A stretch of 64,000 nt of DNA from Rhizobiales bacterium YIM 77505 (GCA_000745135.1 JQNH01000001.1:930001-994000); one strand, 5' to 3'; shown: positions 12,601 through 21,795, counted from the first letter of the stretch. The notes: generated by a model from the sequence alone, not told the origin. Made by a program: numbers and translations.

Positions 12601-12984
12601 GACCTCCGGACGCTCCTCCACGAGCCGGGCGTCGTTGGCGGTGTGATTGATGACGAGATCCGCCATCACCTTGAGCCCATACGCGGCGGCGTCCTCCACA
12701 AAAGCGCGGATCTGATCCTCGTCACTGCCTGCGTCGGGGTCGCGAAAGCGCGCATCCAGCCGGAAGGGGTCGCGGATCGCGTAGAGGCTTTTCGATCCGC
12801 CGGTCTCATGGAAGGGGTTGACATATACCCAATCGAAGCCGAGCGAGGCGATGCGCGGCAGCTCCGCACGCCAGGCCGAGATGGGGCCGACGAGAAGGGG
12901 GAAGAGGTTGTAGATGCGCGGGCCCTGGCCTGTTGGCGCGATCCGCTCGTCCGCTGCGATCTTTGCTGCTTTCGCCGCTTTCAT
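9622..12984 (-). CDS. glgE: GlgE maltosyltransferase with an extra N-terminal GH13 amylase-like domain
   Basis: GlgE transfers maltose from maltose-1-phosphate onto alpha-1,4-glucan. The 1120-residue protein is far longer than a typical GlgE of about 660. The C-terminal part (from about 475) is a complete GlgE: RVVIEAVWPEIDGG at its start, nucleophile Asp in RIFRVDNPHTKP (about 844), Glu in FLSEAFTRPKMM (about 872), and NTPDINPYYLQ. Residues 1-450 form a second GH13 barrel with its own candidate triad: Asp in GFRCDAAYKVP (about 192), Glu in FAAETLG (about 218) and FPENHDMPRL (about 275), ending in a beta domain. A Pro/Arg/Thr-rich linker joins them. Start and stop of the malQ-treY gene overlap by ATGA. 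The N-terminal domain's substrate is unknown; hydrolysis or transfer on malto-oligosaccharides is an inference. Confidence 0.93.
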   Translation of the reverse strand: MKAAKAAKIAADERIAPTGQGPRIYNLFPLLVGPISAWRAELPRIASLGFDWVYVNPFHETGGSKSLYAIRDPFRLDARFRDPDAGSDEDQIRAFVEDAAAYGLKVMADLVINHTANDARLVEERPEVYGRDESGRILNPHAVDPDDPTIKTVWGDLAELDYGRPDAREFLLPYWDGYLRQLQSLGIRGFRCDAAYKVPPEVWRTLIRAAKERDPGCLFAAETLGCTFDETKATAEAGFDYLFNSFAWWDLKAPWALETYDALRLIAPSIAFPENHDMPRLAAKLGRDPERIARHLKARYALAAFFSAGVLMPIGYEWGYRRALHVVETTPRDREHDTGVDISDFIAAVNALRAELPAANVEGAQERLSAPDAPYLALMRFDAGHPAAARHAMLVLANLGEEPVAVEPGPLLAGAGGYLGAFIDRTPQEDPLALTPGQAITLAPGAVRIFAAARAAAPRPRTRTKDPTGEGRVVIEAVWPEIDGGLSPVKRIVGDVVEVWADIFTDGHDKIAAELLYRSAGETEWRRSPMRYFDNDRWRGSFPLERNARYQFTIEAWRDPFGSWIAEVEKKRAAGQDVRLETIEGVHLAEEAAATEHGRKEKALSDLVSRLKSVPEGSPEQLRMLFDPGSIALIERSAPRENLSRYPRVLEVIADRLAARFSAWYEMFPRSQSGDPARHGTFDDVIRRLPYVKDLGFDVLYFTPIHPIGRTNRKGKNNSLTAQPGDVGSVYAIGAEEGGHDAVHPELGTLEDFRRLVAAAHAQGLEIALDFAVQCSPDHPWIKEHPEWFDWRPDGSLKHAENPPKKYEDIVNVHFYGKALPSLWHQLRDIVLFWVAQGVRIFRVDNPHTKPIPFWQWMIREVNDRHPDVIFLSEAFTRPKMMKKLAKIGFQQSYTYFTWRNTKQELIAYVTELMGEMGEYYRPNFFANTPDINPYYLQTSGRAGFIVRGTLAATLSSAYGLYNGFEICEGTPVPGKEEYLDSEKYELKAWDFDRPGHIKDHIRKLNRIRRENPALWDFRNTLFLNAWNDQILAYARMTPARDNCVLVLVNLDPRHRQECTYEVPLWEFGLPDHASVEAEDLLNGGRFTLHGKTHRIALDPAERSVVIWRLIPPPPARRAS

Positions 12985-15900
12985 GCGCTCGTCCTCAGCA
13001 CGGAAATAGGCAGCACTGTGAACAGTTCTGAGACAGGCAGGCCGCGCTCGCTGGCCTCGATTTCCACGCCGGTCAAAATGTCCCGCAAGGGGCCGAAGGC
13101 GCCGGTGAGCCGCGTGTCTTGCCAGAACGATGAGCCGAGCGGGGGTGCGTCCGGTTCTACAGCACGGGCGACGAGACGCGGTACAACCACGATCAGGGCG
13201 TCATCGCCGCAGCTCCGCCGGAAGGCCAGCACGTTCTCGGCCCTCGCGCCCTCGACGGGGACAGGCGTGTAATCGGCGTCGGCATAGAAGCCGGGCTCGG
13301 CTGCCCGATCGGCAAGCAGGCGCTCGATCAGGCGCTGCTTGATCCGTCCGTCGCGCCAGAGGCGGAGAAGCTCGCCCCAGCCGCCATCATCGCTCCGCAG
13401 GCCATCGATGCGGCGGGCGTAGTCCACGGGACGCCGGTTGTCGGGGTCGACGAGGGAGAGGTCCCACAGCTCTGTTCCCTGGTAGAAATCGGGGACGCCG
13501 GGCAGGGTGCATTTGAGGGTGACGCGGGCAAGCCCCGTGAGCATGCCCGCATAGGCGAGGCGGTTCGCGAAGGGCCGGAGCGTTTCGAGGAAGTCCGCGC
13601 CGGGTGAAAGGAGCGGATCAAGGAGATGGAGCGCTCCCTCTTCATAAGCCTCGTTCACATTGACCCAGCTCGTGTGGCGCTTCGCTTCGCGCAGCGCCTT
13701 GCGGAAGTATTCGCGCATGCGGGTGCGGAATTCCTCGACAGCGCCTTCGTCCGCCTTCTCGTCGAGAAGCGCCACGGGCCAGGCGCCGAGGATGGACTGC
13801 AGCAGCATATAGCGGTCGTTGGCGTCCGGCGCTTCGCCATCCTCCAGCACGACGAGATGGGGCGAGGCGAGGCGCTCGAAGGTTGTCAGCGCATCCGCGA
13901 AGGCGCTTCGCAGTTCCGACAAGGCGAGAAGGCGGGCGCGCGCGTCCTCTCCGCGCTTGGTGTCATGGGTGGCGGTCGCGATGAGGGCGTGAGGCCACTC
14001 GCGGACGCGCGCCGCCATCGCCTCGTGGAAACGCCTTGGGTTCAAGCCGAATTGCTTGGGATCCCCGCCCACCTCGTTCAGGGCCAGAAGCCGGACGTAG
14101 CGGTAGAACAGGGTGTCCTCGAGGCTCTTCGCCATTGCCGGCCCGGTCAGCTGCTGGAACCGGCGCTGGAAGCGCCGGGCCAACTCCGGATCCTGGCGGC
14201 GATGACCATGATTCCCGAGGCGGCCAAGGAGGGTGTCCGCGATGAAGTCGTGCACGGTGCGGTCGGGCAGGGCGCTCCCGTGCTTGGCCCTTTTGATGGT
14301 GCTCTCGATGAGGTGCAGATCCGCAGGGTCGATGTCGCCATCGCCGAGATAGGTGCGATAGACGGGGAAGCGGGCAAGGATCTCGACGAGCGCCCGTCTG
14401 ATGGCGTTCATGGCGAAGTCGCGCGTGCGCCGGTCGGCATCGGCGATGCGCTTCAAGTCCGAGGCGAGCACTTCGAGCTCGCTCGCGAAGCTCGTCTCGA
14501 TGATCTCGGTCTTGGCCCTGCGTAGGAGCGCGCCGTAGCTGCCTTCAACCCCGGTGGCGCGCCGGTAAAGGCTTTCGAACGCATCCTCCGCCGAGGTGTC
14601 GACGAAGATGCCGTCAAGCAAGTGGAGGGCGTCGTAGCCGGTCGTTCCGGCAATCGGCCAAGCCCGCAGCGGCTCGCCGGGTTCCAGGATCTTCTCGACG
14701 ACGACGTAGAAGCCCGGCCCAACGGCGCCCTGAAGGGCCCGGACGTATCCGGCCGGATCGGCAAGCCCATCGATATGATCGATGCGCAGGCCGTCGATGC
14801 GGCCCTCGTCGATGAGCCGGAACACCGTTTCATGCGTGCGGCGGAAGACCTCCGGCTCCTCAATCCGCAAGCCCGCAAGGGCGTTGATATCGAAGAAGCG
14901 CCGGTAGTTGATGTCGCTGGCCGCCACGCGCCAATGGGCGAGCCGATAGGATTGCGCCTCGAGGATGCGGTGCAGCGTGCCGAAGCTCTCCGGCAGGCCC
15001 GGCCGGCCGTTGATGAGCGTCACCGCGCGCTCGATCGCGAATGTGAGGCCCGGCGATTGGGCGACCGCGTCGGCAATGCGCCGCTTGAGGCCCTCCGCCT
15101 CCGCCGGGAACTCCGCCCGCCGTTCAGGATCCGTCTCGTCGTTCATCGCCCGTAGCCGCTCGCTGACTGCGAGGGCCGTCGCCGCGGCGTCGGTGCCAAT
15201 CTCCCCGATCACGACGAGGGCCCGGTCGAGCACGATGGGGTAGCTCAGCGGGCAGATCGGGAACCGGTGCTCGTAGTGCCAGACGCTGAAGCTTCCCTCG
15301 GCCGCATCGAAGCTCAGTTTCAGGTCGCCCTTCTCCAGGGCGTCGCCATAGCGGTCGGCGAGGAAGGGGACCACGAGCTTGCGGTTGGCCCCGAGGCGCT
15401 CCCAGTCGATGTCGAAGGCCGTGGCGGCCTTCGACAGCTCGCCCCATTCCAGGACGGAAAGCCACCACGGGTTGTCGGCGCCGCCCACCCCCATGTGATT
15501 GGGAACGATGTCAAGGATCAATCCGAGGCCATGGGCGCGCAGCGCGTCGGAGAGCCGATAGAAACCCTCCTCGCCGCCGAGCTCGGGGTTGATGGCCGAG
15601 TGGTCGACGATGTCATAGCCATGGGTCGAGCCGGGGCGCGCCTTGTGGATCGGCGAGGCGTAGACGTGGCTGATGCCGAGCCGCGCAAGATAGGGCACGA
15701 TCGCGGCTGCGTCGTCGAAGGTGAAGTCCTTGTGGAACTGCAGCCGGTAGGTGGCGCGCGGGGGCGGGGCGGCAAGCGGCGCGGGGTGGGGTCGAGAGCC
15801 GCGCCCCTCGGCGGCGAGCGCCGCCGCGATCTTGGCGAGGGGGCCGCCAGGAGCAGCGATGGCGGCAAGATCGGCTTCAAGCTTGCGCCGCCAGTTGGGA

Positions 15901-17876
15901 TGCCCATCGCTGATGCCTGGCATGTTGGCCTGGTTCAGCTCTCCCAGCACATCCTCGTACTGGATCGCAGTCAGGGCAGAGGGTGTCCGTGCGAGATAGC
16001 GCACCACGGCCTCGAAAGGCGCCGTCTCCGGTGGCTCGGGCGAGGGGAGGAGCTTCTCCTCGTACAGGGCTTCGGCGAGCTGCCGGCGCTCGACCATGCG
16101 CTCGGCCCGCTCCCGCTCCGCCCGCTCGGCGTCGTAGATGCCGAGGGTCTGCCGCAGATCCGTGTCGAAGCCGCGCCACCAGCCGACGAAGGTCGGAAGG
16201 TCATGGGTGGTGAGCACCGCGAGCGCGTCGCGCGGATAAGCCGCGGGACGCTTGAAGCCCGTGGCATCGCGCTCGAAGGCGAGCACGCGATAGCTCATGA
16301 TGCCGGAACGCATGATGGCATCGGAGAAGCCTTCAGGTCCCGTGCCGAGATCCTCGGCGATGACCACGCATTTCGACCGGTGGCTCTCCAGCCGGAGCAC
16401 CGCGAGCATCGCCTCGAAGGGATAGTCCACATAGGCCCCTTCCGAAGGCGGCGCCCCGGGCGGAATGAGGAAGAGGCGGCGGAGCTGGAAGGCGTGGTCG
16501 ATGCGGATCGCGCCGGCGTGGCGCATATTGGCCCGAACGAGCGCGCGGAAGGCGGCAAGCCCCTCGCGTTCGAGGGCGAGCGGGTCGAAGGGCGGCAGGC
16601 CCCAGTCCTGCCCCTTCGGACCCAGGAGGTCGGGCGGGGCCCCGATGGACAGACCGCGGCCGAAGCGTTCCGGCGTCGACCATACCTCTGAACCCCCGCG
16701 GTCGGCGCCGACCGCCAGATCGCGATAAAGGCCTATGCCCATGCCGGCGGCACGGGCCCGCTCACAGGCCTGCTGAAGCTGCGTATCGGCCAGCCATTGA
16801 AGCCAGGCATGGAAAGCGACGCGCTCCGCCTGCTCCCTGCGGAAGCGCCTCACCTCCGCCGAGGCCGCGCTGCGGAACGGCTCCGGCCAGTCGCCGACCC
16901 AGGCAGCGCCAAGCGCGCGGAAATGCTCCGACAGCGCCTCGAAGGCGGCATGCAGCTCGAGGGGCTCGGCAAGGCTCCGGCGGAAGCCCTCGAAGGCGGG
17001 GTCGCTCCGCGTGCGGAAGCCGGCCCACAGCGCCTCGAGGATCGGGCGCAGGACCGCCCACACCCCCGCATGATCGACGAAGGCCGCTTCGCGCAAAGCC
17101 GCGATTTGCCGTGCAGCCTTCTCGTAAAGTCGCGCGGCATCGCTGCCAGGGAAGCCCGGCACCGCGGTCGGGTCGATGTGCAGCGGCTCGAGGAACAGGC
17201 GCGAGGAGGGGGAGTAGGGCGAGATCTTGCTGCGGTCCGCGGCGAACAGCGCATGCACCGGGCTCAGGCCGAGGAAGGAGGCGCCGAGCGCGCCCGCATC
17301 CACCGCCGCTTGGCCTGCATCGGTGTAGGTCCCGATGCCGAGGTTGGCGGCCGAGCGCAGGCCATAGAGCTGAGCGGCGAGCCCCCAGTAACGGGCGTCC
17401 TGCAGGAGCTCGCGCGGCTGCCAGCAGCGCGGGGGCGCCGCGATGACGGTTGCATCGGCGCTGCGGCCGCTGCATTCGACGGAAAGCTTGTAATAGCCCG
17501 CGGCGAGAGGAGGAAGGGGGAGAGCGGCGCCGTCGCCCTGCGCGACCGCCTGGGCTCCGCCCTCGTTCGCACCACCGCTCTCGTCCTGGACGCGCCAGGC
17601 GACCGCTTCGCCGGGGGCAGCGCGCAGCGGCACCAACGCTTCCTGGTTGGCCAGCACCGGAACGAGGGGCGGAACGAGGCCGAGGCGCAGACGCTCGACC
17701 CGTGCAATGCTGTCGCGGCAATCGGCTTCCGTCTCGGTGGGAAGGCCGAAGCCCGCGAGGATCGCCTGCCGTGCCTCGACCGGCGAGATGACGGGCTGCC
17801 CAAAGGCGTCCGTGTAGCCAGGGGCAATGCCGACGAGCTCGGCAAGGCGGCCGATGAGAGCGTCGCGATGGCTCAT
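12981..17876 (-). CDS. 4-alpha-glucanotransferase/malto-oligosyltrehalose synthase fusion (MalQ-TreY)
   Basis: The ATG at 17876 overlaps the treZ stop as ATGA and starts MSHRDALIGRLAELVGIAPGYTD, giving 1631 residues; the upstream frame is a treZ shadow. Residues 1 to about 690 are MalQ (GH77), which disproportionates malto-oligosaccharides: NLGIGTYTD, KISPYSPSSRLFLEPLH, RIDHAFQLRRL (Asp, about 460), IAEDLGTGPEGF (Glu, about 508) and TTHDLPTF (about 555). From about 706 the second enzyme is TreY, which turns the reducing-end bond into trehalose: ATYRLQFHKDFTFDDA, GYDIVDHSAINPELGG, GLRIDHIDGLADP (about 1030) and TATHDTKRGEDARAR (about 1303). Both active sites look complete. The pair would lengthen or recycle short chains and cap them for TreZ. 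Confidence 0.94.
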   Translation of the reverse strand: MSHRDALIGRLAELVGIAPGYTDAFGQPVISPVEARQAILAGFGLPTETEADCRDSIARVERLRLGLVPPLVPVLANQEALVPLRAAPGEAVAWRVQDESGGANEGGAQAVAQGDGAALPLPPLAAGYYKLSVECSGRSADATVIAAPPRCWQPRELLQDARYWGLAAQLYGLRSAANLGIGTYTDAGQAAVDAGALGASFLGLSPVHALFAADRSKISPYSPSSRLFLEPLHIDPTAVPGFPGSDAARLYEKAARQIAALREAAFVDHAGVWAVLRPILEALWAGFRTRSDPAFEGFRRSLAEPLELHAAFEALSEHFRALGAAWVGDWPEPFRSAASAEVRRFRREQAERVAFHAWLQWLADTQLQQACERARAAGMGIGLYRDLAVGADRGGSEVWSTPERFGRGLSIGAPPDLLGPKGQDWGLPPFDPLALEREGLAAFRALVRANMRHAGAIRIDHAFQLRRLFLIPPGAPPSEGAYVDYPFEAMLAVLRLESHRSKCVVIAEDLGTGPEGFSDAIMRSGIMSYRVLAFERDATGFKRPAAYPRDALAVLTTHDLPTFVGWWRGFDTDLRQTLGIYDAERAERERAERMVERRQLAEALYEEKLLPSPEPPETAPFEAVVRYLARTPSALTAIQYEDVLGELNQANMPGISDGHPNWRRKLEADLAAIAAPGGPLAKIAAALAAEGRGSRPHPAPLAAPPPRATYRLQFHKDFTFDDAAAIVPYLARLGISHVYASPIHKARPGSTHGYDIVDHSAINPELGGEEGFYRLSDALRAHGLGLILDIVPNHMGVGGADNPWWLSVLEWGELSKAATAFDIDWERLGANRKLVVPFLADRYGDALEKGDLKLSFDAAEGSFSVWHYEHRFPICPLSYPIVLDRALVVIGEIGTDAAATALAVSERLRAMNDETDPERRAEFPAEAEGLKRRIADAVAQSPGLTFAIERAVTLINGRPGLPESFGTLHRILEAQSYRLAHWRVAASDINYRRFFDINALAGLRIEEPEVFRRTHETVFRLIDEGRIDGLRIDHIDGLADPAGYVRALQGAVGPGFYVVVEKILEPGEPLRAWPIAGTTGYDALHLLDGIFVDTSAEDAFESLYRRATGVEGSYGALLRRAKTEIIETSFASELEVLASDLKRIADADRRTRDFAMNAIRRALVEILARFPVYRTYLGDGDIDPADLHLIESTIKRAKHGSALPDRTVHDFIADTLLGRLGNHGHRRQDPELARRFQRRFQQLTGPAMAKSLEDTLFYRYVRLLALNEVGGDPKQFGLNPRRFHEAMAARVREWPHALIATATHDTKRGEDARARLLALSELRSAFADALTTFERLASPHLVVLEDGEAPDANDRYMLLQSILGAWPVALLDEKADEGAVEEFRTRMREYFRKALREAKRHTSWVNVNEAYEEGALHLLDPLLSPGADFLETLRPFANRLAYAGMLTGLARVTLKCTLPGVPDFYQGTELWDLSLVDPDNRRPVDYARRIDGLRSDDGGWGELLRLWRDGRIKQRLIERLLADRAAEPGFYADADYTPVPVEGARAENVLAFRRSCGDDALIVVVPRLVARAVEPDAPPLGSSFWQDTRLTGAFGPLRDILTGVEIEASERGLPVSELFTVLPISVLRTSA

Positions 17877-19687
17877 GGATGCAAGGCCGTGAGGAACACA
17901 CCGGACCAGGGTCGCAGGCGGACGAGGTCGGTTCCGATCTCGGCCGCAGCGCTGGCCCACAGCACTGCCGTCCCCGCGACGGGGCTGCGAACCTCGTCCT
18001 TGCCGAAATTGGCCGCGAAGCGGAGGAGGCCGCCGGCAAAGCGCCATTCTACCTCAAGGGCTCCCGGCGCAGGTTCGCTCCAGGAGGCACCCTCGAAAGC
18101 CGTCCGCGTCAGCGGCACGATCTGCTCCTGACGCAGGCGCAGGAGTCTTTGCACCTCCTCGCGAATGGTGGCGCCTGGTGGACGCGTCGCTTCCGTCCAG
18201 TCGAGGATCGAGCGCCGGAAGGTATCCTCGGCGGTCGGGTCTGGAATTTCGATCTGAGGATCCTCCCCGGCAAAGGCCCTGAAGCGCGCGAACTCCGCCC
18301 GCCGTCCTTCCCGCACCGCATCCGACAAGGCGGGCTCATCGGAGAAATCGACGAAGTAGAGGAAGGGGCTCGAGGCGGCCCACTCCTCGCCCATGAAGAA
18401 CAGGGGTATCTGCGGCGACAGGAGGAGCCCGGCTCGGGCGAGCGCCAGTCGATCGGGAGGGGCAAGGTGGGAGAGGCGCTCGCCGAGGGCCCGGTTGCCG
18501 ATCTGGTCGTGGTTCTGCAGGAACGCCACGAAGGCGGAAGGGGGAAGATGGGCGGACGGCTCACCCCTCGGCTCACCGCCCCGGTGTTGCGACGCCTCGC
18601 CCTGGTACGCGAAGCCTTCCGCAAGGCAGCGTCCGAGACGGGCGACGGGCAGGTCCGCATAATCCTCGTAATAGCCATCGTCCTCGCCCGTCAGGAGCGC
18701 GTGCCAGCAATGATGGACATCGTCGTTCCATTGCGCCGTGTAGAGGCGGGGCTGGCCGTCCTGGCGGGCGAGCCAGCGCGCTTCGTTGGCCTCGTTCTCG
18801 AGGACGAGATGCACCTGACGTTCGGGCAGGGCGCTCCGCACCCGCTCGGCGATCTCGGCGAGGATGTGGCGCTCGCCGTCGTCGAGGATGGCATGCACGG
18901 CGTCGAAACGAAGCCCGTCGAAATGAAATTCCTCGAGCCAATAGAGGGCGTTGTGAACGAAGAATTCGCGCACGGGACCGCCTTCGGCCCCGTCGAAGTT
19001 CATGCCATCTCCCCACGGCGTCTTGTGACGATCGGTGAAGAAGGACTTGGCATAGGCGTGGAGCAGGTTCCCCGACGGGCCGAAATGGTTGTAGACCACG
19101 TCTAGGAAGACCATGAGCCCGAGGCCGTGAGCCGTGTCGATGAGGCGTTTGAGCTCGTCAGGGGTGCCGTAGCTTGAGTCCGGAGCGAAGGGAAGGACGC
19201 CGTCATAGCCCCAGTTCCGCCGGCCGGGGAAATCGGCGAGCGGCATCAGCTCGATCGCCGTGACGCCGAGCTCGCGCAGGGTTTCGAGCTTTCGGGCGAG
19301 GGCCGCATAGGTTCCTTCGGTCGTCGCCGTGCCCACATGGACTTCGTAGAGGACGGCCTCTTCCCAGGGACGCCCCGACCAGCCCGCGTCCTGCCATTCA
19401 TAAGCTGCCGGGTCGACGACGACACTCGGCCCGGTGACGTCCTCAGGCTGGAAGCGCGAGGCGGGGTCCGGTACGAGAAGATCCCCGTCGATCTCATAGC
19501 GGTAGCGGGCGCCCGGCCTCACGCGAGGAAGGGTCAGCCGGCGCCAACCAGCGCCATGCTCCGGCATGGGATAGCTCTCGCCCTCCACGACCAGCCGCAC
19601 CTCGCGCGCCGTGGGGCTCCAAAGAGAGAAGCGCACACCCTCCTCGGTGAGCTCGGCGCCGAACGGCATCGCATGCGCACGCCGCAT
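17873..19687 (-). CDS. treZ: Malto-oligosyltrehalose trehalohydrolase TreZ
   Basis: TreZ releases free trehalose from the maltooligosyl trehalose made by TreY. I start at ATG 19687 (MRRAHAMPFGAELTEEGVRF, 604 residues) because GGAGG lies nine bases upstream and the ATG overlaps the glgX stop as TGATG; a 48-residue upstream extension is glgX shadow. An N-terminal CBM48-like region (VRFSLWSPTAREVRLVVEG) precedes a GH13 barrel with Asp in GLRFDAVHAILDDGERHIL (about 262), Glu in LVLENEANEARWL (about 297) and FLQNHDQIGNRALGERL (about 394). Its ATGA overlap with malQ-treY suggests tightly balanced expression of TreY and TreZ. Confidence 0.95.
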   Translation of the reverse strand: MRRAHAMPFGAELTEEGVRFSLWSPTAREVRLVVEGESYPMPEHGAGWRRLTLPRVRPGARYRYEIDGDLLVPDPASRFQPEDVTGPSVVVDPAAYEWQDAGWSGRPWEEAVLYEVHVGTATTEGTYAALARKLETLRELGVTAIELMPLADFPGRRNWGYDGVLPFAPDSSYGTPDELKRLIDTAHGLGLMVFLDVVYNHFGPSGNLLHAYAKSFFTDRHKTPWGDGMNFDGAEGGPVREFFVHNALYWLEEFHFDGLRFDAVHAILDDGERHILAEIAERVRSALPERQVHLVLENEANEARWLARQDGQPRLYTAQWNDDVHHCWHALLTGEDDGYYEDYADLPVARLGRCLAEGFAYQGEASQHRGGEPRGEPSAHLPPSAFVAFLQNHDQIGNRALGERLSHLAPPDRLALARAGLLLSPQIPLFFMGEEWAASSPFLYFVDFSDEPALSDAVREGRRAEFARFRAFAGEDPQIEIPDPTAEDTFRRSILDWTEATRPPGATIREEVQRLLRLRQEQIVPLTRTAFEGASWSEPAPGALEVEWRFAGGLLRFAANFGKDEVRSPVAGTAVLWASAAAEIGTDLVRLRPWSGVFLTALHP

Positions 19688-21795
19688 CAGTGGTGCCTCC
19701 CCCCAACGCCCGCGAATTGGAACAGCGCAAGCGAACGGCCCTCCAGCCGAAATGTTCCGCCGGCGCTGAGGATGTGAGGGGCCCCACGCACGAGGCCCTC
19801 GGGCAGGCGGGAGTCGAAGATCTGCGCCCATCGTCCCGGCGGATGCCGGGCGAGGTGGAAGTCGACGGGCTCGGGGGCGCCATTGAGGAGAATCAAGAAA
19901 CGTTCGCCGTCCTTGGCGTCGTTGCCGAGCTGCATGCCGAGCGTCCGCCGCATGCCGTCGCCCCAGTCCTCGGTCGTCATCTCGCGCCCCTCGGGGGCGA
20001 GCCAGTACACGTCCTTCAGTCCGTTCTCAGGGACGATGCGGCCGGTCAGGAAATCCCGGCGCCGGAAGGCATCGAAGCGCTTGCGCAGGCTGATCAGCGC
20101 ACGCACGGCGGAAAGGAGCTCCGGGTCGCGCTCTGCCGACCAGTCAAGCCAGCTCGTCTCGTTGTCCTGGCAATAGGCGTTGTTGTTGCCGCCCTGCGTG
20201 CGGGACATCTCGTCGCCCATGAGCAGCATGGGCACCCCTTGCGACAAGAGGACGGTAGCGAGGATGTTGCGCTTCTGACGCGCCCTGAGCGCCAGGATTT
20301 CCGGATCGTCCGTCGGCCCCTCGACGCCGCAGTTCCAGGACAGGTTGTGGCTGTGGCCGTCCTGGTTGTTCTCGCCGTTCGCCTCGTTGTGGCGTTCGTT
20401 GTAGCTGACGAGGTCTTCGAGCGTGAAGCCGTCATGGGCGCAGGCGAAGTTGACGGAAGCCCAGGGCTGGCGCCCGGACGGCTCGAAGATCTCGCGCGAG
20501 CCCGTCATCACCTGGGCGAGCTTCGGAAGTTGCCCGGGATCTCCCCGCCAGAAGGCGCGGATGGTGTCGCGGAACTGGTCGTTCCACTCGCTCCAGCCCA
20601 CCGGGAAGCCGCCGACCCGGTAACCGCCATGGCCCACGTCCCAGGGTTCGGCGATGAGCTTGACGCGGCTCAACACCGGGTCCTGCAGGCAGGCTTGGAG
20701 GAAGGCAGCGCGGTGGTTGAAGTCGAAAGGGTCGCGCGCCAGCGTCGAGGCAAGGTCGAAGCGGAAGCCGTCCACATGGTAGGCCTCGACCCAGTGGCGA
20801 AGCGAGTCGAGCACCATCTGCAACACGCGCGGATGGCTGAGGTTGAGGGTGTTGCCGGTGCCGGTCGAGTCCCAGGAGTGGCGCGGGTTCTCAGGCGAAA
20901 GCTTGTAGTAGACCGCGTTGTCGATTCCGCGGAAGGAGAGCGTCGGCCCGAGCTCGCTGCCCTCGCAGGTGTGGTTGTAGACGACGTCGAGAATGACCTC
21001 GATGCCGGCGTCATGGAGGGCGCGGATCGCACTCTTGAGCCCGGCAACGCCCGCCTCGCCGAGGTAGCGCGGCTCGGGCGCGAAATAGGCGAGCGTCGAG
21101 TAGCCCCAATAGTTGCGCAGGCCCTTCTCGACGAGGAACCGGTCGTCGACGAAGGCGTGAATCGGCAGGAGCTCCACGGCCGTGATGCCGAGCTTGACGA
21201 GATGGTCGATCACCGCAGGGTGTCCGAGCGCCTCATAGGTGCCGCGCAGCGGCTGCGGGATGTCGGGGTGGAGCTCGGTCAAGCCCTTCACATGCGCCTC
21301 ATAGATGACCGTGTCGCCCCAGCTCTTGCGCGGCGCACGGTCGTCTCCCCAGTTGTGACTTGAATCCTCGACCACGCATTTCGGCATCATCGGGGCACTG
21401 TCGCGCCGGTCGGGCGTGAGGTCGCCGCGGTGGGCGCCCATGCGGTAGCCGAAGAGGGCATCGTGCCACCGGAGCCTGCCGAAGAGTTGACGGGCGTAAG
21501 GGTCGATGAGGAGCTTGTGCGGATTGAAGCGGTGACCGTGCCTGGGGTCGTAAGGGCCATGGACACGGTAAGCATAGAGCTGTCCCGGCGCCAAACCCTC
21601 CACATACACATGCCAGACCTGGTCGGTGCGGCGAGGCAGGGCAATGCGGCTCGTCTCGCGCCGTCCCTGCGGATCAAACAAGCACAGCTCCACCCGTGTG
21701 GCGTTGGCGGAAAAGAGGGCGAAGTTCACGCCCTTGCCGTCGAAGGTTGCGCCGAGCGGCACGGGGCTGCCGTCGTCGATTCGGAAGATCTTCAT
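19687..21795 (-). CDS. glgX: Glycogen debranching enzyme GlgX
   Basis: GlgX (isoamylase type, GH13) hydrolyses alpha-1,6 branches of glycogen and limit dextrins. The ATG at 21795 (MKIFRIDDGSPVPLGATFDG) gives 702 residues, the usual length; the frame further upstream is unconserved. It has an N-terminal CBM48 (GVNFALFSANATRVELCLFD), then the barrel with Asp in VDGFRFDLASTLARD (about 347), Glu in LIAEPWDVGHGGY (about 382) and Asp in CAHDGFTLEDLVSYN (about 453). The motif HNEANGENNQDGHSHNLSWNCG is typical. It is the first gene of the alpha-glucan operon, 272 bp downstream of the LigD-polymerase gene. A degenerate EcfG-type motif lies in that gap. Confidence 0.95.
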   Translation of the reverse strand: MKIFRIDDGSPVPLGATFDGKGVNFALFSANATRVELCLFDPQGRRETSRIALPRRTDQVWHVYVEGLAPGQLYAYRVHGPYDPRHGHRFNPHKLLIDPYARQLFGRLRWHDALFGYRMGAHRGDLTPDRRDSAPMMPKCVVEDSSHNWGDDRAPRKSWGDTVIYEAHVKGLTELHPDIPQPLRGTYEALGHPAVIDHLVKLGITAVELLPIHAFVDDRFLVEKGLRNYWGYSTLAYFAPEPRYLGEAGVAGLKSAIRALHDAGIEVILDVVYNHTCEGSELGPTLSFRGIDNAVYYKLSPENPRHSWDSTGTGNTLNLSHPRVLQMVLDSLRHWVEAYHVDGFRFDLASTLARDPFDFNHRAAFLQACLQDPVLSRVKLIAEPWDVGHGGYRVGGFPVGWSEWNDQFRDTIRAFWRGDPGQLPKLAQVMTGSREIFEPSGRQPWASVNFACAHDGFTLEDLVSYNERHNEANGENNQDGHSHNLSWNCGVEGPTDDPEILALRARQKRNILATVLLSQGVPMLLMGDEMSRTQGGNNNAYCQDNETSWLDWSAERDPELLSAVRALISLRKRFDAFRRRDFLTGRIVPENGLKDVYWLAPEGREMTTEDWGDGMRRTLGMQLGNDAKDGERFLILLNGAPEPVDFHLARHPPGRWAQIFDSRLPEGLVRGAPHILSAGGTFRLEGRSLALFQFAGVGGRHH

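Noticed and set aside
17877-18047. In-frame extension of malQ-treY upstream of 17876
   Set aside because: It is treZ read in another frame; the ATG at 17876 overlaps the treZ stop as ATGA and begins the conserved MalQ N-terminus.
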